This document shows positions 1-9,593 of a stretch of DNA of 64,000 nt, piece after piece. The position numbers and the translations under genes are program-made. Source of the DNA: Kineosporia succinea. Its GTDB lineage: Bacteria; Actinomycetota; Actinomycetes; Actinomycetales; Kineosporiaceae. The stretch is from NCBI RefSeq assembly GCF_030811555.1, contig NZ_JAUSQZ010000001.1, forward strand, positions 6,073,241 through 6,137,240, given 5' to 3'. A model generated the notes under the pieces. It did not search any database, was not told the DNA's origin, and was given only the letters and a program-made list of their open reading frames with translations. Numbering within the stretch: position 1 is the stretch's first letter; each line of letters starts with the position of its first letter.

Positions 1-2
1 TC

Positions 3-728
3 GGCGACCGTGAGGAGCTCCAACGGCTCGACATTCCCCTGCGCAAGCACCTGCCCGGTGTCGGACGCAACCTCCACGATCACATCAATGTGCCGCTCGT
101 CTGGGGTGTTTCTGATGATGCGGAGCTGCCGGCACCGATGCAGGCGGTCACCGGGATGCTCTGGAACCTTTCCGAACCCCAGGCCCCGGCCGCCGTGGTC
201 TACGTCGAGACCTTCCCGGTCGTTGCGCCGCCGATCGCCGCCCAGGGCGGCGTACCCGAGCGTGCGGTGACGTTCCTGACCGGCGTCAGGCTGCGCAGCC
301 GCGGCGACGTCCGCCTGTCGTCGGCAGATCCGGCCACGCCCCCGCTCATCCGCACCGGGTGGCTCAACGATGGATCCGACATCCCGGCTCTCCTGGACAT
401 TGTTGCCCGGGTCACGACCATCGCGGACTCGCCCGAACTGGGCAAGCACCTCAGCGAACGCGTGTTCCCGCCTGCGAACGCCGACCAGGACGCGGTCATC
501 GACTATCTGCGGCGGGGCACCCAAACGTTCTGGCACCAGTGCGGTACCGCGGCCATGGGCCACGGAGCACTGGCGGTCGTCGACTCCCGCCTGCGCGTGT
601 GGGGAACAACCGGCCTCCGCATCGTGGACGCGTCCATCCTGCCCCACGTGCCCGTCGCCAACACGATGGCACCCAGCGTCGCCATCGGCATGCAGGGCGC
701 CGACTTCATCGCCGACGACCTCGCCTGA
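3..728 (+). CDS. GMC-family FAD oxidoreductase, C-terminal part (5' end outside window)
   Basis: The frame is open from the left edge, so the start lies outside; about 241 residues remain. They carry the choline-dehydrogenase/GMC hallmarks: a PGVGRNLHDH stretch near the beginning, and a C-terminal block with FWHQCGTAAMG followed by LRIVDASILP and the NTMAPSVAIG segment, which in this family contributes the catalytic His and closes the FAD site. GMC enzymes oxidise alcohols with FAD; the substrate cannot be told from this fragment. The gene is convergent with the next one and two strong hairpins follow its stop. Confidence 0.88.
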   Translation, partial: GDREELQRLDIPLRKHLPGVGRNLHDHINVPLVWGVSDDAELPAPMQAVTGMLWNLSEPQAPAAVVYVETFPVVAPPIAAQGGVPERAVTFLTGVRLRSRGDVRLSSADPATPPLIRTGWLNDGSDIPALLDIVARVTTIADSPELGKHLSERVFPPANADQDAVIDYLRRGTQTFWHQCGTAAMGHGALAVVDSRLRVWGTTGLRIVDASILPHVPVANTMAPSVAIGMQGADFIADDLA

Positions 729-809
729 GACCTGCTGGAGGGACGAACACCTCCCCAGGACCGGACGACGAAGGCGCCGAAGGCCTTCGTGTCGAGCCGG
801 CTGACTGCT

Positions 810-855
810 CGCCTGCCCGGGCCGGGGCTGATCTCAGCCCCGGCCCGGGCAGGCG
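810..855. terminator. Long perfect hairpin, bidirectional terminator candidate
   Basis: Perfect inverted repeat with 22-bp arms (810-831 and 834-855) and a 2-base centre (TC), about 80 bases after the GMC stop and between convergent genes. There is no U-tract, as is usual in high-GC actinomycetes. Confidence 0.7.
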
Positions 856-954
856 GGTACGGGATCAGACTTTGCCGGGGAACGTCACGCCGACGGTGTA
901 AGCGCCCGACCGTGGCATCTCTTCTGGTCGCTGACGGGTGCGGACTCCGGAAGG

Positions 955-999
955 CCACGGCTCCGGAAGCGTCGTCCCGCAACGCTTCCGGAGCCGTGG
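955..999. terminator. Second intergenic hairpin, terminator candidate
   Basis: Perfect 18-bp arms (955-972 and 982-999) with a 9-base loop, just before the stop of the minus-strand DUF3159/SDR gene. It probably ends transcription of that gene. Confidence 0.7.
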
Positions 1000-1011
1000 A
1001 CCGTTGCTCTC

Positions 1012-2703
1012 TTACGTGCCCTCAGCTGTCGGGGCCCCAGGGGTGCTGATGGGATCTCCCTCGGAGACCGGGAATGAAACTCCCGTCAGCTCCTCGGAGA
1101 TGTGCCAGACGCGCTGGGCGTCCTCATTGCGCAGCGGAGGGTAAAGTTGTTGCTCGGCAGGGCCGCCACCCAGGTGGCCCGGACCGCTGGGGCCGTAGAA
1201 CTGGCCATTGCCGGCCTCGTCGGACGTTGCCGCGTAGAGCGCCGGCAGGGGGGCACTCTCGAGGGTCCCGAGGAGGATCCCACGTCGAGACAGCCCGCGG
1301 ATGAACCGCATTTGAGGGGTGTCCTGGGTGCGCCCGATCTCGGGACGGGCGGCCAGAAGGCTGGTCGGTGCAATTCCGGGATGAGAGATGTTGCTGGTGA
1401 TGCCCCACCCCTCCATCTGGCTGCGCCGGGCCAGCTCGAGCCCGAAAAGGCCAAAGGCAATCTTCGACTGAGAGTAGGCATCTCGCCCGGAGTAGGAGGT
1501 CTCCCACTGCAGGTCGGCCCAATTGATCGATCCACGACGCGCCGCGACACTCAACTGTGATGTCACCCGGGCCCGGCCTGCTCGCAGCAGCGGCAGCAAG
1601 TGGGCGGTGAGCGCGAAATGCCCGAGATGGTTCGTGCCGAACTGTAGCTCGAACCCGTCGACGGTCAGTTGTCGATCAGGCGGGGTCATGACGCCTGCGT
1701 TGTTGATCAGAAGGTGGAGGGGGAGCCCTTCCGCACGCAGCGCATGCCCGAGAGCCGCCACGGAAGCCAGTGACGAGAGGTCCAGCTCGCGCAAGGAGAC
1801 CAGGGCACTGGGTGTTTCCTGGCGGATGCGGACCATGGCTTCTGCACCCTTGCGAGGGTTGCGCACCGGCATGATCACTTCGGCTCCGGCGGCGGCCAGC
1901 CGTCGGGCGATGACCAGTCCCATGCCGTCGCTCGCGCCCGTGACGACGGCCCGCCTGCCGGTCAGATCGGGGATGGAGATATCAGGTGTGCGACGCATTC
2001 TGGTCCTTCCGCTGTGGAAGAGATCCGTCCGTGGGCCGGCGGATGTCTGGGGTACGTGAGCGGCGGCGCGGCGAGCGGCGATCAGCGTGGCGCCCGCCAG
2101 CGCGGCAAGAACGGGGCCGGCAGCGATCCCGACTGCGGCGAGCACCGCAGGCTCGTCGGCGCGGTAGAACGTGAGCCGGAGAACGAAGTTGACGAGATTG
2201 ACCGCCACCGCGGCCGCCGTGGTGAGCGTGTAGACCCGTCGCAGCCGACGGTGGCGATGCCAATCGTGCGGACCGCCCGCGAGCCGGTTGAACATGAACC
2301 CGGTCAGCGGCCGCCCCACCAGCAGGGAGCCGGAGAACGCGATCATGAAGAAGGCAGGGAGCAGGATCGGCAGGATGAAAAAGCCTCGGGCCTCGCCGGT
2401 CACAGCCGCGATCAGGGCGCACACCGCAGCCATGACGAGTCCGGCCAGAGCTCCCCGGACGGGTTCGCGTCGCACCACTCTGATCCCGAAAGCCAGCGTG
2501 GCCGCCGCCGCCAGGGCGATCAGGGCCGGAACGAGGCCGCCGATCGAGTCGGCCACGACGAAGGCAATGACGGGAGCGGCCGTCACGGCGATGCCCATCA
2601 TTCCGCCGGACGTCTGCCAGGCCCGGTGCAGGACCGCGCGCATGCTCAGGTCCTGTTCGGTAGGCATGGGAGGTGGCGGGGGAGTGATGGTGCGCTGGGG
2701 CAT
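1012..2703 (-). CDS. DUF3159-like membrane domain fused to short-chain dehydrogenase
   Basis: A 563-residue ORF with two parts. Residues about 15-225 are a multi-helix membrane domain resembling the DUF3159 family. From residue 236 follows a complete SDR with a nucleotide motif [12 protein letters not shown], and the active-site YSQSK, related to the retinol-dehydrogenase/WW-oxidoreductase type. The start at 2703 was chosen because GGAAGG lies 6 bases upstream. A nearly identical GGAAGG precedes the internal in-frame ATG at 1998, so the SDR could also be made alone (328 residues). A divergent MmyB-like regulator lies at 3251. Substrate unknown. The fusion could be real or reflect a lost stop codon between two genes. 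Confidence 0.75.
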   Translation of the reverse strand: MPQRTITPPPPPMPTEQDLSMRAVLHRAWQTSGGMMGIAVTAAPVIAFVVADSIGGLVPALIALAAAATLAFGIRVVRREPVRGALAGLVMAAVCALIAAVTGEARGFFILPILLPAFFMIAFSGSLLVGRPLTGFMFNRLAGGPHDWHRHRRLRRVYTLTTAAAVAVNLVNFVLRLTFYRADEPAVLAAVGIAAGPVLAALAGATLIAARRAAAHVPQTSAGPRTDLFHSGRTRMRRTPDISIPDLTGRRAVVTGASDGMGLVIARRLAAAGAEVIMPVRNPRKGAEAMVRIRQETPSALVSLRELDLSSLASVAALGHALRAEGLPLHLLINNAGVMTPPDRQLTVDGFELQFGTNHLGHFALTAHLLPLLRAGRARVTSQLSVAARRGSINWADLQWETSYSGRDAYSQSKIAFGLFGLELARRSQMEGWGITSNISHPGIAPTSLLAARPEIGRTQDTPQMRFIRGLSRRGILLGTLESAPLPALYAATSDEAGNGQFYGPSGPGHLGGGPAEQQLYPPLRNEDAQRVWHISEELTGVSFPVSEGDPISTPGAPTAEGT

Positions 2704-3250
2704 CGTCGTCCTTCCGGGGTGGGTGGGGCATTCAGGCTGCCCGGTTCCGGCGGGTGCATCCAGGACTTCCCGATACCAGGCTGGGCGCGTACGCATTCGT
2801 CTGGGCCGCGGGCCGCGGGCCGCGGGCCGCGGGCTGCGGGGTGCGGGGTGCTGGCGTGGGCCAGCGTGGATGCCGGTGGTACACCTGCCTGAGATACCGC
2901 TGAGCTGCGAACAACGTTGTGTGGCACAAGAATGAGCATCTGGGTCAGCGTCCAGTTTCCGGCACCGGGGCAACCCAGGGTTCTCCCGGATCAGTTGTCC
3001 GGCACCGCGACGTCTGCGAATGACGGTGCGTGATGACGCCCTTTCTCACTGCTGCGCAAAGGAAGTGGACGGCCCGCATCTGGCGCATGGTGCCATCACC
3101 GGCAACGAAGTCTCCGGGGCTCGTTGCCTAGACTGGTGCGACCAAGAAGTTCGACAGTAATCGCGGCTGTCGGCACGACCACATGCGGCGTCCGTCCGTG
3201 TCGGCTCACGGACGCCGTGCTACGAAGCAGATCTGGTACCGGAGGTAAGG
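2704..3250. other. Intergenic region between divergent genes
   Basis: About 550 bases separate the DUF3159/SDR gene from the divergent MmyB-like regulator. I see no convincing gene. It holds a GC heptamer repeat near 2803 and must contain both promoters, but no clear -10/-35 pair or operator stood out. Confidence 0.5.
2803..2850. repeat. Short tandem GC repeat
   Basis: About four head-to-tail copies of GGGCCGC, decaying into GGGCTGC and GGGGTGC variants, in the leader of the minus-strand DUF3159/SDR gene. Possibly a slippage-prone tract. Confidence 0.7.
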
Positions 3251-4090
3251 GTGATCGACCGACCGGCCCTGGCGGACTTTCTGCTGCGGCGACGAGAAGC
3301 GTTGCAGCCGGAGGACGTGGGCCTGATGCGCGGGCATCGTCGCCGAACTCGCGGTCTGCGGCGGGAGGAAGTCGCTTCCCTCTGCCACATCTCGGTCGAC
3401 TACTACGCCCGGATCGAGCAGGCCCGGGGGCCCCAGCCGTCCGAGCAGATGATTGCCTCGATCGCGCAGGGGCTGCACCTGTCGGTGGAGGAGCGCGACT
3501 ATCTCCTGTTGCTGGCCGGGCACCAGCCGCCGGCCCGCGGGACGGCCGGCGATCACATCAGCCCAGGTCTGCTGCGAGTGCTGGACCGCCTCGATGACAC
3601 GCCCGCCGAGATCGTCACCGAACTGGGGGAGACGCTCCGCCAGAGCCCGCTGGGGGTGGCCCTGGTCGGCGATGCCACGGCCTACACCGGGCCCTCGCGT
3701 AGTCGTGGCTATCGGTGGTTCGCAGATCTGTCCAGCCGCGACCTGTACCTGCCGGACGATCACCCCGCCATGTCTCGCATGTACGCCTCAGGTCTGCGCG
3801 GTGTCCTGGGGCGGCGGGGCCCGAATTCCCGGGCGGCTGAACTGGCCGGGCTGCTGTCCGAGCAGAGTGAGGAGTTCCGCAGTCTCTGGGCGGAGCAGAC
3901 CGTGGGGTCGAGGCCGGATGAGATCAAGCGTTTCAATCACCCCGAGGTCGGGTACCTGGAGCTGAACTGCCAGAGATTGCTCGACCCTGAACAGTCCCAC
4001 GCCTTGCTGGTTTACACCGCGGTTCCTGGCAGTTCGAGTTATGAGCGGCTGCAGTCGCTCGCGGTCGCGGGATCCGGTGCTTCGATCTAG
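3251..4090 (+). CDS. XRE-family regulator with MmyB-like ligand-binding domain
   Basis: A 279-residue protein. Residues about 8-75 form an XRE helix-turn-helix with the typical RTRGLRREEVA and VDYYARIEQARG blocks. The remainder matches the MmyB-like domain, whose structural homologue binds fatty-acid-like ligands. The GTG start has a GGAGG site 5 bases upstream. In actinobacteria this family very often sits beside, and controls, SDR genes; here it is flanked by a divergent DUF3159/SDR gene and a downstream co-directional SDR. Its ligand is unknown. Confidence 0.88.
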   Translation: MIDRPALADFLLRRREALQPEDVGLMRGHRRRTRGLRREEVASLCHISVDYYARIEQARGPQPSEQMIASIAQGLHLSVEERDYLLLLAGHQPPARGTAGDHISPGLLRVLDRLDDTPAEIVTELGETLRQSPLGVALVGDATAYTGPSRSRGYRWFADLSSRDLYLPDDHPAMSRMYASGLRGVLGRRGPNSRAAELAGLLSEQSEEFRSLWAEQTVGSRPDEIKRFNHPEVGYLELNCQRLLDPEQSHALLVYTAVPGSSSYERLQSLAVAGSGASI

Positions 4091-4942
4091 GCGTTGCGTC
4101 GGTTCGGTCCGAGGACCAGCCGGCAACGTAGAGGGGTAGTCGCCTGGTGCCCAACTTGGGGGCACATTGCGGCCCGGCCGTGGTCTTCGCTGCTCGCTGA
4201 AGCATCAGTGCCGGTGCGGCCCAGACGTTCAGGGCTTCGCGGTGACAGCGGTGACCGGTACTGGTATCGGTGGCTCGGTAGGGCTTGGAGGGCCTGGTCA
4301 GGGCCTGGTCAGGGCCCTGGACAGGTCGTCGACCGTCAGCGGCGCACTGTTCGCGTACGCCACTCGGACCTGCCCTGGCCCGGCGGCCTGGGCTCGGGCC
4401 GGGTTCAGAGCCAGGGGACCTACGTCCTGCAGTGGGCGTTGGACCTCACGCATCTGAGCCGGCGCCTGATCCCGACCGATGGTGGTGTGGGTGGTGGTGA
4501 GGGTCAGGGGAGGTCGTAGGAGCGGGTTGAGGTCGACGGATGGACGGCGGGCACCGCGATCTCCGCTGGCGGACGGCGTTCGGGTGCGGATGTCAGCTTC
4601 GGGGATCTGGATGGTCGGTAACCAGGCACTGTCGATCCCTGTTTGAGCGGGAACCTGATCGCTATTTGGTCATCCGGCACGGGGCCAGGCAGACTTCGCT
4701 CAATCGACAGGTGACGTGACACAGAACCAGGAAAGTGGACCGGTCCGCACTGAGCGACTTCCCGCACCGCCGAGCGGAATTGGACCGCTCCCAGTCAGAG
4801 GCATCGCGTTCCTCGATGAGGATTCGTCAAGGTTTTGTCAACGCCCGTCTTCTGAGCTGAGGGGTATCGGGGATGACCCTGCGGGCCGTCGACCTGTTCT
4901 TCTCACCGAGCGCACGGATCAGACAGAGGGAGTTTTCCAGGT
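4091..4942. other. Non-coding or decayed stretch
   Basis: About 850 bases between the MmyB-like regulator and an SDR gene. Open frames exist on both strands but none shows a recognisable domain or a ribosome site. A short direct repeat (GGGCCTGGTCA twice) occurs near 4290. Upstream control of the SDR at 4943 probably lies in its last 100 bases. Confidence 0.5.
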
Positions 4943-5770
4943 ATGAGGTCAGGAACACCGCCGCGCACCGTTGTCGTGACGGGTGCCAGCTCGGGCATCG
5001 GCCTGGCTGCCGCCCTGCAGTTCGCGGCCCGGGGGGATCAGGTCGTGCTGGTCGGCCGCACCCAGGAGCGGCTCGTCGCCGCAGTGGAGCGAGTTCGTGA
5101 TGCGGGCCAGGAGCCAGTGTCGTTCCAGGCCGACTTCGAGCGTCTGAACGAGGTGGCGAGCCTGGCTCACCGCCTGCGGGAGAGATACCCGAAAATCGAT
5201 GTGCTGGTGAACAATGCGGGAATGCACCTGGGATCCTACCGGCGCACTCAAGACGGCCACGAGGCCACGATCCAGGCCAACCATCTGGCCGCCTTTCTCC
5301 TGAGCAACCTGCTTCACGAACGGCTCGGTGGCGGACGGATCGTGAGCGTGTCGGTACGGCCCGCTCCGAACGCGAGACTGGACCCCGGGCGGCTGGACCC
5401 CGGTGAAGCGGGCTACAACGGCGTTGCGGCCTATCAGAGTTCTAAGGTCGCCAACGTGCTTTTCGCGACAGCTGCTGCCCAACGCTGGCCCGACGTCCTC
5501 AGTTACAGCGTGCATCCCGGTCTTGTCCGCACCGATATCGGTCGGGAAACCAGACTGCGATACTTCTTTCGTCACATGCCGTTCCTCGCCACACCCGAGG
5601 CGGCCGCCCGTCGGGTAGTGCGTCTGGGCACAGCTCCACCTTCGGAGCTGACCAATGGGGCGTTGCACGGGGCGGGCGCGGCGTACCGGCTGGATACGCG
5701 ACGCTTCGCCCCCGAGCGGGCCCTCGAGATGTGGGCCGCTTCCGAGAACGCTGTGAAGGAGTACCTGTAG
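4943..5770 (+). CDS. Short-chain dehydrogenase/reductase
   Basis: A 275-residue SDR. The N-terminus has the NADP-binding TGASSGIG motif at about residues 13-20, NNAG near 91, and the active-site pair in YQSSK near 163. The usual catalytic Ser lies in a less standard IVSVSVRP segment. Length and the C-terminal extension resemble retinol-dehydrogenase/protochlorophyllide-reductase-type SDRs. It probably reduces or oxidises a carbonyl/alcohol of unknown identity and may be a target of the MmyB-like regulator upstream. Confidence 0.85.
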   Translation: MRSGTPPRTVVVTGASSGIGLAAALQFAARGDQVVLVGRTQERLVAAVERVRDAGQEPVSFQADFERLNEVASLAHRLRERYPKIDVLVNNAGMHLGSYRRTQDGHEATIQANHLAAFLLSNLLHERLGGGRIVSVSVRPAPNARLDPGRLDPGEAGYNGVAAYQSSKVANVLFATAAAQRWPDVLSYSVHPGLVRTDIGRETRLRYFFRHMPFLATPEAAARRVVRLGTAPPSELTNGALHGAGAAYRLDTRRFAPERALEMWAASENAVKEYL

Positions 5771-6251
5771 CTACGACCTCCCGGCTGCCGAAGCGGCCGG
5801 CCCAGGAGCGAACCCGGCGAACCCCCCGACGCGGGACCTCGACACTCCCGCCGGCCAGCGAAAGCCTGCGTGTCGCCGAGGGTTGCCGCGCTACGTGAAC
5901 AATTCTTCACGAAGAGCTCATGATCCTTAAAATGATTACGGGTCGCTTGTTTCGAGCACTCACGGTGAAGGCGGACCGTATCTGAAGGTGGGATTGAGAA
6001 GTCCTGGCCAGCGCCGCTGGCTCCGAGCAGAGTGGGTCTCGCGACACCACATCCCGGCAACGTCCACGCGGCGTCCGTCATGCTCGGTGAGCGCGGCGCC
6101 GAATTGCTGGTGCCGTGAACAACAATGCCGCAGTGACCTCTTCGGCGGCCACGCGCGCTTGAAGGCCCCTCAAGCGGGTCTTTCGTGCCCGGCAGCATGA
6201 TCTGCGCCGGGCAAACGCCGGCGCACCACCCGTCTACCGAAAGACAGTGTC
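5771..6251. other. Intergenic region, no gene seen
   Basis: About 480 bases with no supported gene. A perfect 6-bp inverted repeat with a 6-base centre (CGTGAA...TTCACG, 5894-5911) lies in an AT-richer patch and may be an operator. The promoter of the downstream hydrolase is expected here. Confidence 0.45.
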
Positions 6252-7078
6252 TTGCGAAACGTCATACTGCTCGGTGGTTTCTGGCACGGAAGCTGGTGCT
6301 GGAGCCTGGTCACGCCACATCTGGCGGCCCGTGGAATAGCCTCGGTCGCGGTGGACGGGCAAGGTCAAGGGCTGGGCGCACGCTCGCCGAAGGCCCGCTG
6401 GGCCCGGCCGTTCGACGCCGCGGCGTACGCCTCGGAGCCGTCCGGGGTCGCCTCCATCGACGTCGGCACGGCCGCCGGGGCCCTGATCGAGCAAATCCGC
6501 CGGATCGGGAGCGGTGACCCGTGCGTCGTGGTCGCTCACAGTGCCTACGGCGCCGTCGCGACCGAGGCCGCCGAGAGGGAGCCCAGCCTCTTCTCGCATC
6601 TGGTGTATGTCGCCGCCTTCGCACCCACCGCCGGCATGTCCGCCGCCGAGTACGTGGCCTCACCGCAGAACGAGGGCGAGACCGGAACTGCTCTCGGCCG
6701 GGGAAACCCGTTCGAGCTGGGGGCTTCACGGCTGGATCCGGCCGACGGGGAGCATCACGAGGCCTTCCGGACCGCCCTGTACGCCGATGTCGAGAAAGAC
6801 GTCGCCGTGGCGGCCATCGGCCTGCTGAATCCCGACGCGCCGATGGGGTGGCGACCCAGGCCGTGACAGCGACCCGGGAACGCTTCGGGTCAGTACCCCA
6901 CACCTACGTCGTCTGCACCCAGGACAACATGATCCGGCCGGCCCTGCAGCGTCGTTTCGTGCGGGAGATCGACGCTGTCTCACAGCACGCCACCAAGGTC
7001 GTCGACCTCGAGTCCTCGCACTCGCCCTTCCTGTCGCAGCCGGCTGTCCTGGCCGAAGCCATCGCGTCGGCCTGGTAG
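6252..7078 (+). pseudogene. Alpha/beta-fold hydrolase with a one-base frameshift
   Basis: The first 197 or so codons, from a TTG start, encode an alpha/beta hydrolase (LLGGFWHGSWCW oxyanion region; VVVAHSAYG nucleophile elbow). The reading frame is lost at about 6846 and a premature stop occurs at 6864. The missing C-terminal part, including a YVVCTQDN segment and a likely catalytic His in ESSHSPFLSQP, continues in another frame to the stop at 7076-7078. Adding one G to the GGGG run at 6845-6848 restores a single 275-residue protein of normal family length. Either a recent frameshift or a sequencing error in a homopolymer. Confidence 0.82.
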
Positions 7079-7090
7079 CCCGCTCGCTCG

Positions 7091-7135
7091 TCCCGCCGGC
7101 CACGCCCGAGGAACAGAGGGGCGTGGCCGGCGGGA
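7091..7135. terminator. Strong hairpin terminator
   Basis: Perfect 17-bp GC-rich arms (7091-7107 and 7119-7135) with an 11-base loop, 12 bases after the hydrolase stop and before a convergent SDR gene. Confidence 0.75.
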
Positions 7136-7339
7136 CATCGGATGCGTCGGCGATCGAGCTGGCCAGCGCGCAGCGAGCCCATTCCAGCCGTGCGTCACGA
7201 GTCGAGGATCATGAGCTGAACGGCGTTCACCGGGGTTGCTCGCCCCGTGGCAGGACGCCGCCGGAGCTGCCAATAGTGGTGTCGCGGGAGGCATCACAGC
7301 CGGGCGCCAGGACCGAAGCTGTCCGGCCGACGCCCAGGT

Positions 7340-8128
7340 TCACACGGTGGGGACGGTGCCGCCGTCGATGACGTACTCGGCGCCCACGATGGCCGCGGCG
7401 CGCTCGGACACGAGGAACCCGACGAGGTCGGCGATCTCCTCGGGCTGTGCGAACCGTCCCAGCGGGACCCCGCCGAGGGAGTCGTGGATCGTCTGCTTCG
7501 CGGCCTCGCGGGTGAGCCCGTTGCCGTCGGCGATGCGGTCCACGAACCGCTCGTAGGCCTCGGTCTCGATCCCGCCGGGGCTGATCGCGTTGACCCGCAC
7601 GCCCCGGGGCGCGAGCTCGTTGGCCAGGCCCTTGCTGTAGGTGCGTAGCGCCGCCTTGGCCGCCGCGTACGCCAGGGAGGCGTCGTACTGCGGCAGCTCC
7701 CGCTGGATCGAGGTGAAGTGCAGCACCACGCCGGATCCCGACTCGAGCATGGCCGGCAGGAGCGCCCGGTCCAGGCGCACCGCGCCCAGGAGGTTCAGGT
7801 GCAGTTCGGTCAGCCACTGGTCCTCGGTGATGACCGCGAACCCACCCGACGGTGTCGAGGCGCCCCCGACGACGTGCACGAGAATGTCGAGCGGGCCGCC
7901 GGCCTCGGCGAGGCGACCCGCCACGAGCGCGGCGCCCTCGAGGGTCGAGGTGTCCGCCGCGATGAACCGGTCGGGGCGCTCGTACCCGGCGGGCATCGTC
8001 CGGGCGGTGGTCCACACGTCGGCGCCCATCTCCCGCAGGCGGGCGACGACGGCCCTGCCCGTCCCCTTCGACCCGCCCGTGACGAGGGCCCGGCGGCCGT
8101 CGAGGCGGTCCCGTTCGTTGCTGGACAT
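7340..8128 (-). CDS. Short-chain dehydrogenase/reductase
   Basis: A 262-residue classical [11 protein letters not shown] cofactor motif at about residues 17-24, HVVGGAS replacing the usual NNAG, TSI with the catalytic Ser, and YAAAK. The C-terminus ends in the common [10 protein letters not shown] type. It lies 45 bases downstream of the NTF2-like gene, so the two form an operon, divergent from a MerR regulator. Likely a detoxifying or catabolic carbonyl reductase; substrate unknown. Confidence 0.88.
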   Translation of the reverse strand: MSSNERDRLDGRRALVTGGSKGTGRAVVARLREMGADVWTTARTMPAGYERPDRFIAADTSTLEGAALVAGRLAEAGGPLDILVHVVGGASTPSGGFAVITEDQWLTELHLNLLGAVRLDRALLPAMLESGSGVVLHFTSIQRELPQYDASLAYAAAKAALRTYSKGLANELAPRGVRVNAISPGGIETEAYERFVDRIADGNGLTREAAKQTIHDSLGGVPLGRFAQPEEIADLVGFLVSERAAAIVGAEYVIDGGTVPTV

Positions 8129-8173
8129 GCTCTGTCTCTCTTCTCTGTGGCGATCAGCAGTGCCGGGACGGGC

Positions 8174-8530
8174 TCAGGCGTGGTTGGCGATGACCAGTTC
8201 GGCCACGAGGCCGCCGCGGAGTGTGAAGCGGTAGTCGAGCTCGGCGACGCCGCCCGGGAAGGTGCCCTCCAGGCGCAGGGTCACCACCCAGTGGTTGTCG
8301 TCGACGCGGTGGGCGCCGATCTGCTCGGTGGTGTACTCGAACTCGGAGCCGGCCTCGCGCAGGAACGTGTGCACCTCGTCGCGGCCCCGGAAGGTCTCGG
8401 CCTGGTCGACGACCACGATGTCCTCGGCGAGGAACGAGGAGGCCGTGTCGGCGTCGTGAACGGTGCTGGCCGCGAGGAAGTCGCGGACGGTGCTCGGGAG
8501 GGCGTCGGACCGGAGGTCGGTGTGATTCAT
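8174..8530 (-). CDS. NTF2-like (SnoaL-type) small protein
   Basis: 118 residues with the NTF2-like fold pattern: an N-terminal helix pair (VRDFLAASTVHDADTASSFL), then AEDIVVVD, and a strand-rich second half. Members of this superfamily are small enzymes or binding proteins with a hydrophobic pocket. First gene of an SDR operon driven by a promoter that looks MerR-controlled. A catalytic role cannot be assigned. Confidence 0.82.
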   Translation of the reverse strand: MNHTDLRSDALPSTVRDFLAASTVHDADTASSFLAEDIVVVDQAETFRGRDEVHTFLREAGSEFEYTTEQIGAHRVDDNHWVVTLRLEGTFPGGVAELDYRFTLRGGLVAELVIANHA

Positions 8531-8537
8531 GGTGCCA

Positions 8538-8567
8538 CCGTGGAGCCTCGCGACGCGGGAGGGTCAA
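8538..8567 (-). promoter_or_regulatory. MerR-type promoter/operator candidate for the NTF2/SDR operon
   Basis: On the minus strand TTGACC (8562-8567) is followed by an imperfect dyad, CCTCCCGCGTCGCGAGG, that fills an over-long -35/-10 spacer. This is the architecture MerR activators twist into an active form. The -10 is poor (CACGGT). The divergent gene encodes a MerR protein. Confidence 0.5.
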
Positions 8568-8608
8568 GCGCTGGACTCTCCCCCTGGGGGAGGCTTCACA
8601 CTGGTCGC

Positions 8609-9412
8609 GTGCTGAGCATCGGGGAGTTCTCTCGACTGACCCACCTGAGTGTGCGGACCCTGCGTCGCTACCACGAGGCAGAGCTGCTGGAACCGGCCGT
8701 GGTGGCCGAAGACACCGGCTACCGCTATTACGCCGTCGAGCAGATCCCGGTCGCACAGGTCATCAACCGGCTCCGCGAGCTCGACGTCCCCCTGAGCGAT
8801 GTGCAGGCGATCCTGCGCACGCCCGACCCCGGTGTCCGCGCGGGCCTGGTCGCGGATCACCTCGAACGTCTGGAGGCCCAGCTCGACCGCACCCGGTCCG
8901 CGGTCGCCTCGCTGCGCCGCCTGCTCCGGCCCGCCTCCACCCCGCTCGAGGTCGAGCTGCGCGCCGAGCCCGCCCGCACGGTCGCAGCGGTGACGGCCGA
9001 GGTCGGCCTCGACGACGTCGATGCCTGGTTCGCAGGCGCGATGGCCGAGCTGGAGATGGCCGTCGGCGCCGCGGCGACCGGCCCGCCCGGTGGCCACTAC
9101 GACAACTCCCTGTTCGAGCAGGGGCGCGGTCAGGTGCTGCTGTACCTGCCGACGGCCGCGCCGCCGCGCACCGGGCGGGTGCAGGCCGCGACGCTGCCCG
9201 CCGCGGAACTGGCGGTGACCACCCACGTCGGCGAGCACGCCGGCGTCGACGTCACCTACGGCGAGCTCGGTACGTGGGTCGTGGCGAACGCGATGTCGGT
9301 GGCCGGGCCGGTGCGGGAGGTCTACCGCGTCGGGCCCCGGGACACGAGCGATCCGGCGGCCTGGCGCACCGAGATCGGATGGCCGGTGTTCCGCGTGACA
9401 TCAGTCATGTGA
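8609..9412 (+). CDS. MerR-family transcriptional regulator with effector-binding C-terminal domain
   Basis: A 267-residue protein. Residues 1-70 are a MerR winged helix (IGEFSRLTHLSVRTLRRYHE, then GYRYYAVEQ), residues about 75-115 the dimerising coiled coil, and the rest resembles a GyrI-like/SRPBCC effector domain. The GTG start was chosen because the MerR motif begins there; the frame is open far upstream but antisense to the neighbouring operon. It likely activates the divergent NTF2/SDR operon in response to a small hydrophobic ligand. Confidence 0.88.
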   Translation: MLSIGEFSRLTHLSVRTLRRYHEAELLEPAVVAEDTGYRYYAVEQIPVAQVINRLRELDVPLSDVQAILRTPDPGVRAGLVADHLERLEAQLDRTRSAVASLRRLLRPASTPLEVELRAEPARTVAAVTAEVGLDDVDAWFAGAMAELEMAVGAAATGPPGGHYDNSLFEQGRGQVLLYLPTAAPPRTGRVQAATLPAAELAVTTHVGEHAGVDVTYGELGTWVVANAMSVAGPVREVYRVGPRDTSDPAAWRTEIGWPVFRVTSVM

Positions 9413-9524
9413 ACGGTTCTCAACCGAGACCGGTCTGTGCCCACGGCCGGAGGGTGCACTCGCCGTCGAGCCGACGATGAGCTGGACAGCACGGGGCCGG
9501 CTCGGGCACACGGCGGGACACGAT

Positions 9525-9544
9525 GCCGGGGGGAGGCCCCCGGC
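9525..9544. terminator. Short GC hairpin between convergent genes
   Basis: GCCGGGGG and CCCCCGGC arms (8 bp) around a 4-base loop, between the MerR gene and the convergent HxlR gene. Confidence 0.5.
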
Positions 9545-9593
9545 GCCGGCAGGATCAACCGGAGCGGCTTCGGCCGGTGGACCGGTTCGAGGG

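Noticed and set aside
4094-4519. 141-codon plus-strand frame after the MmyB-like regulator
   Set aside because: No recognisable domain, Trp/Arg/Gly-rich composition typical of chance frames in GC-rich DNA, no ribosome site.
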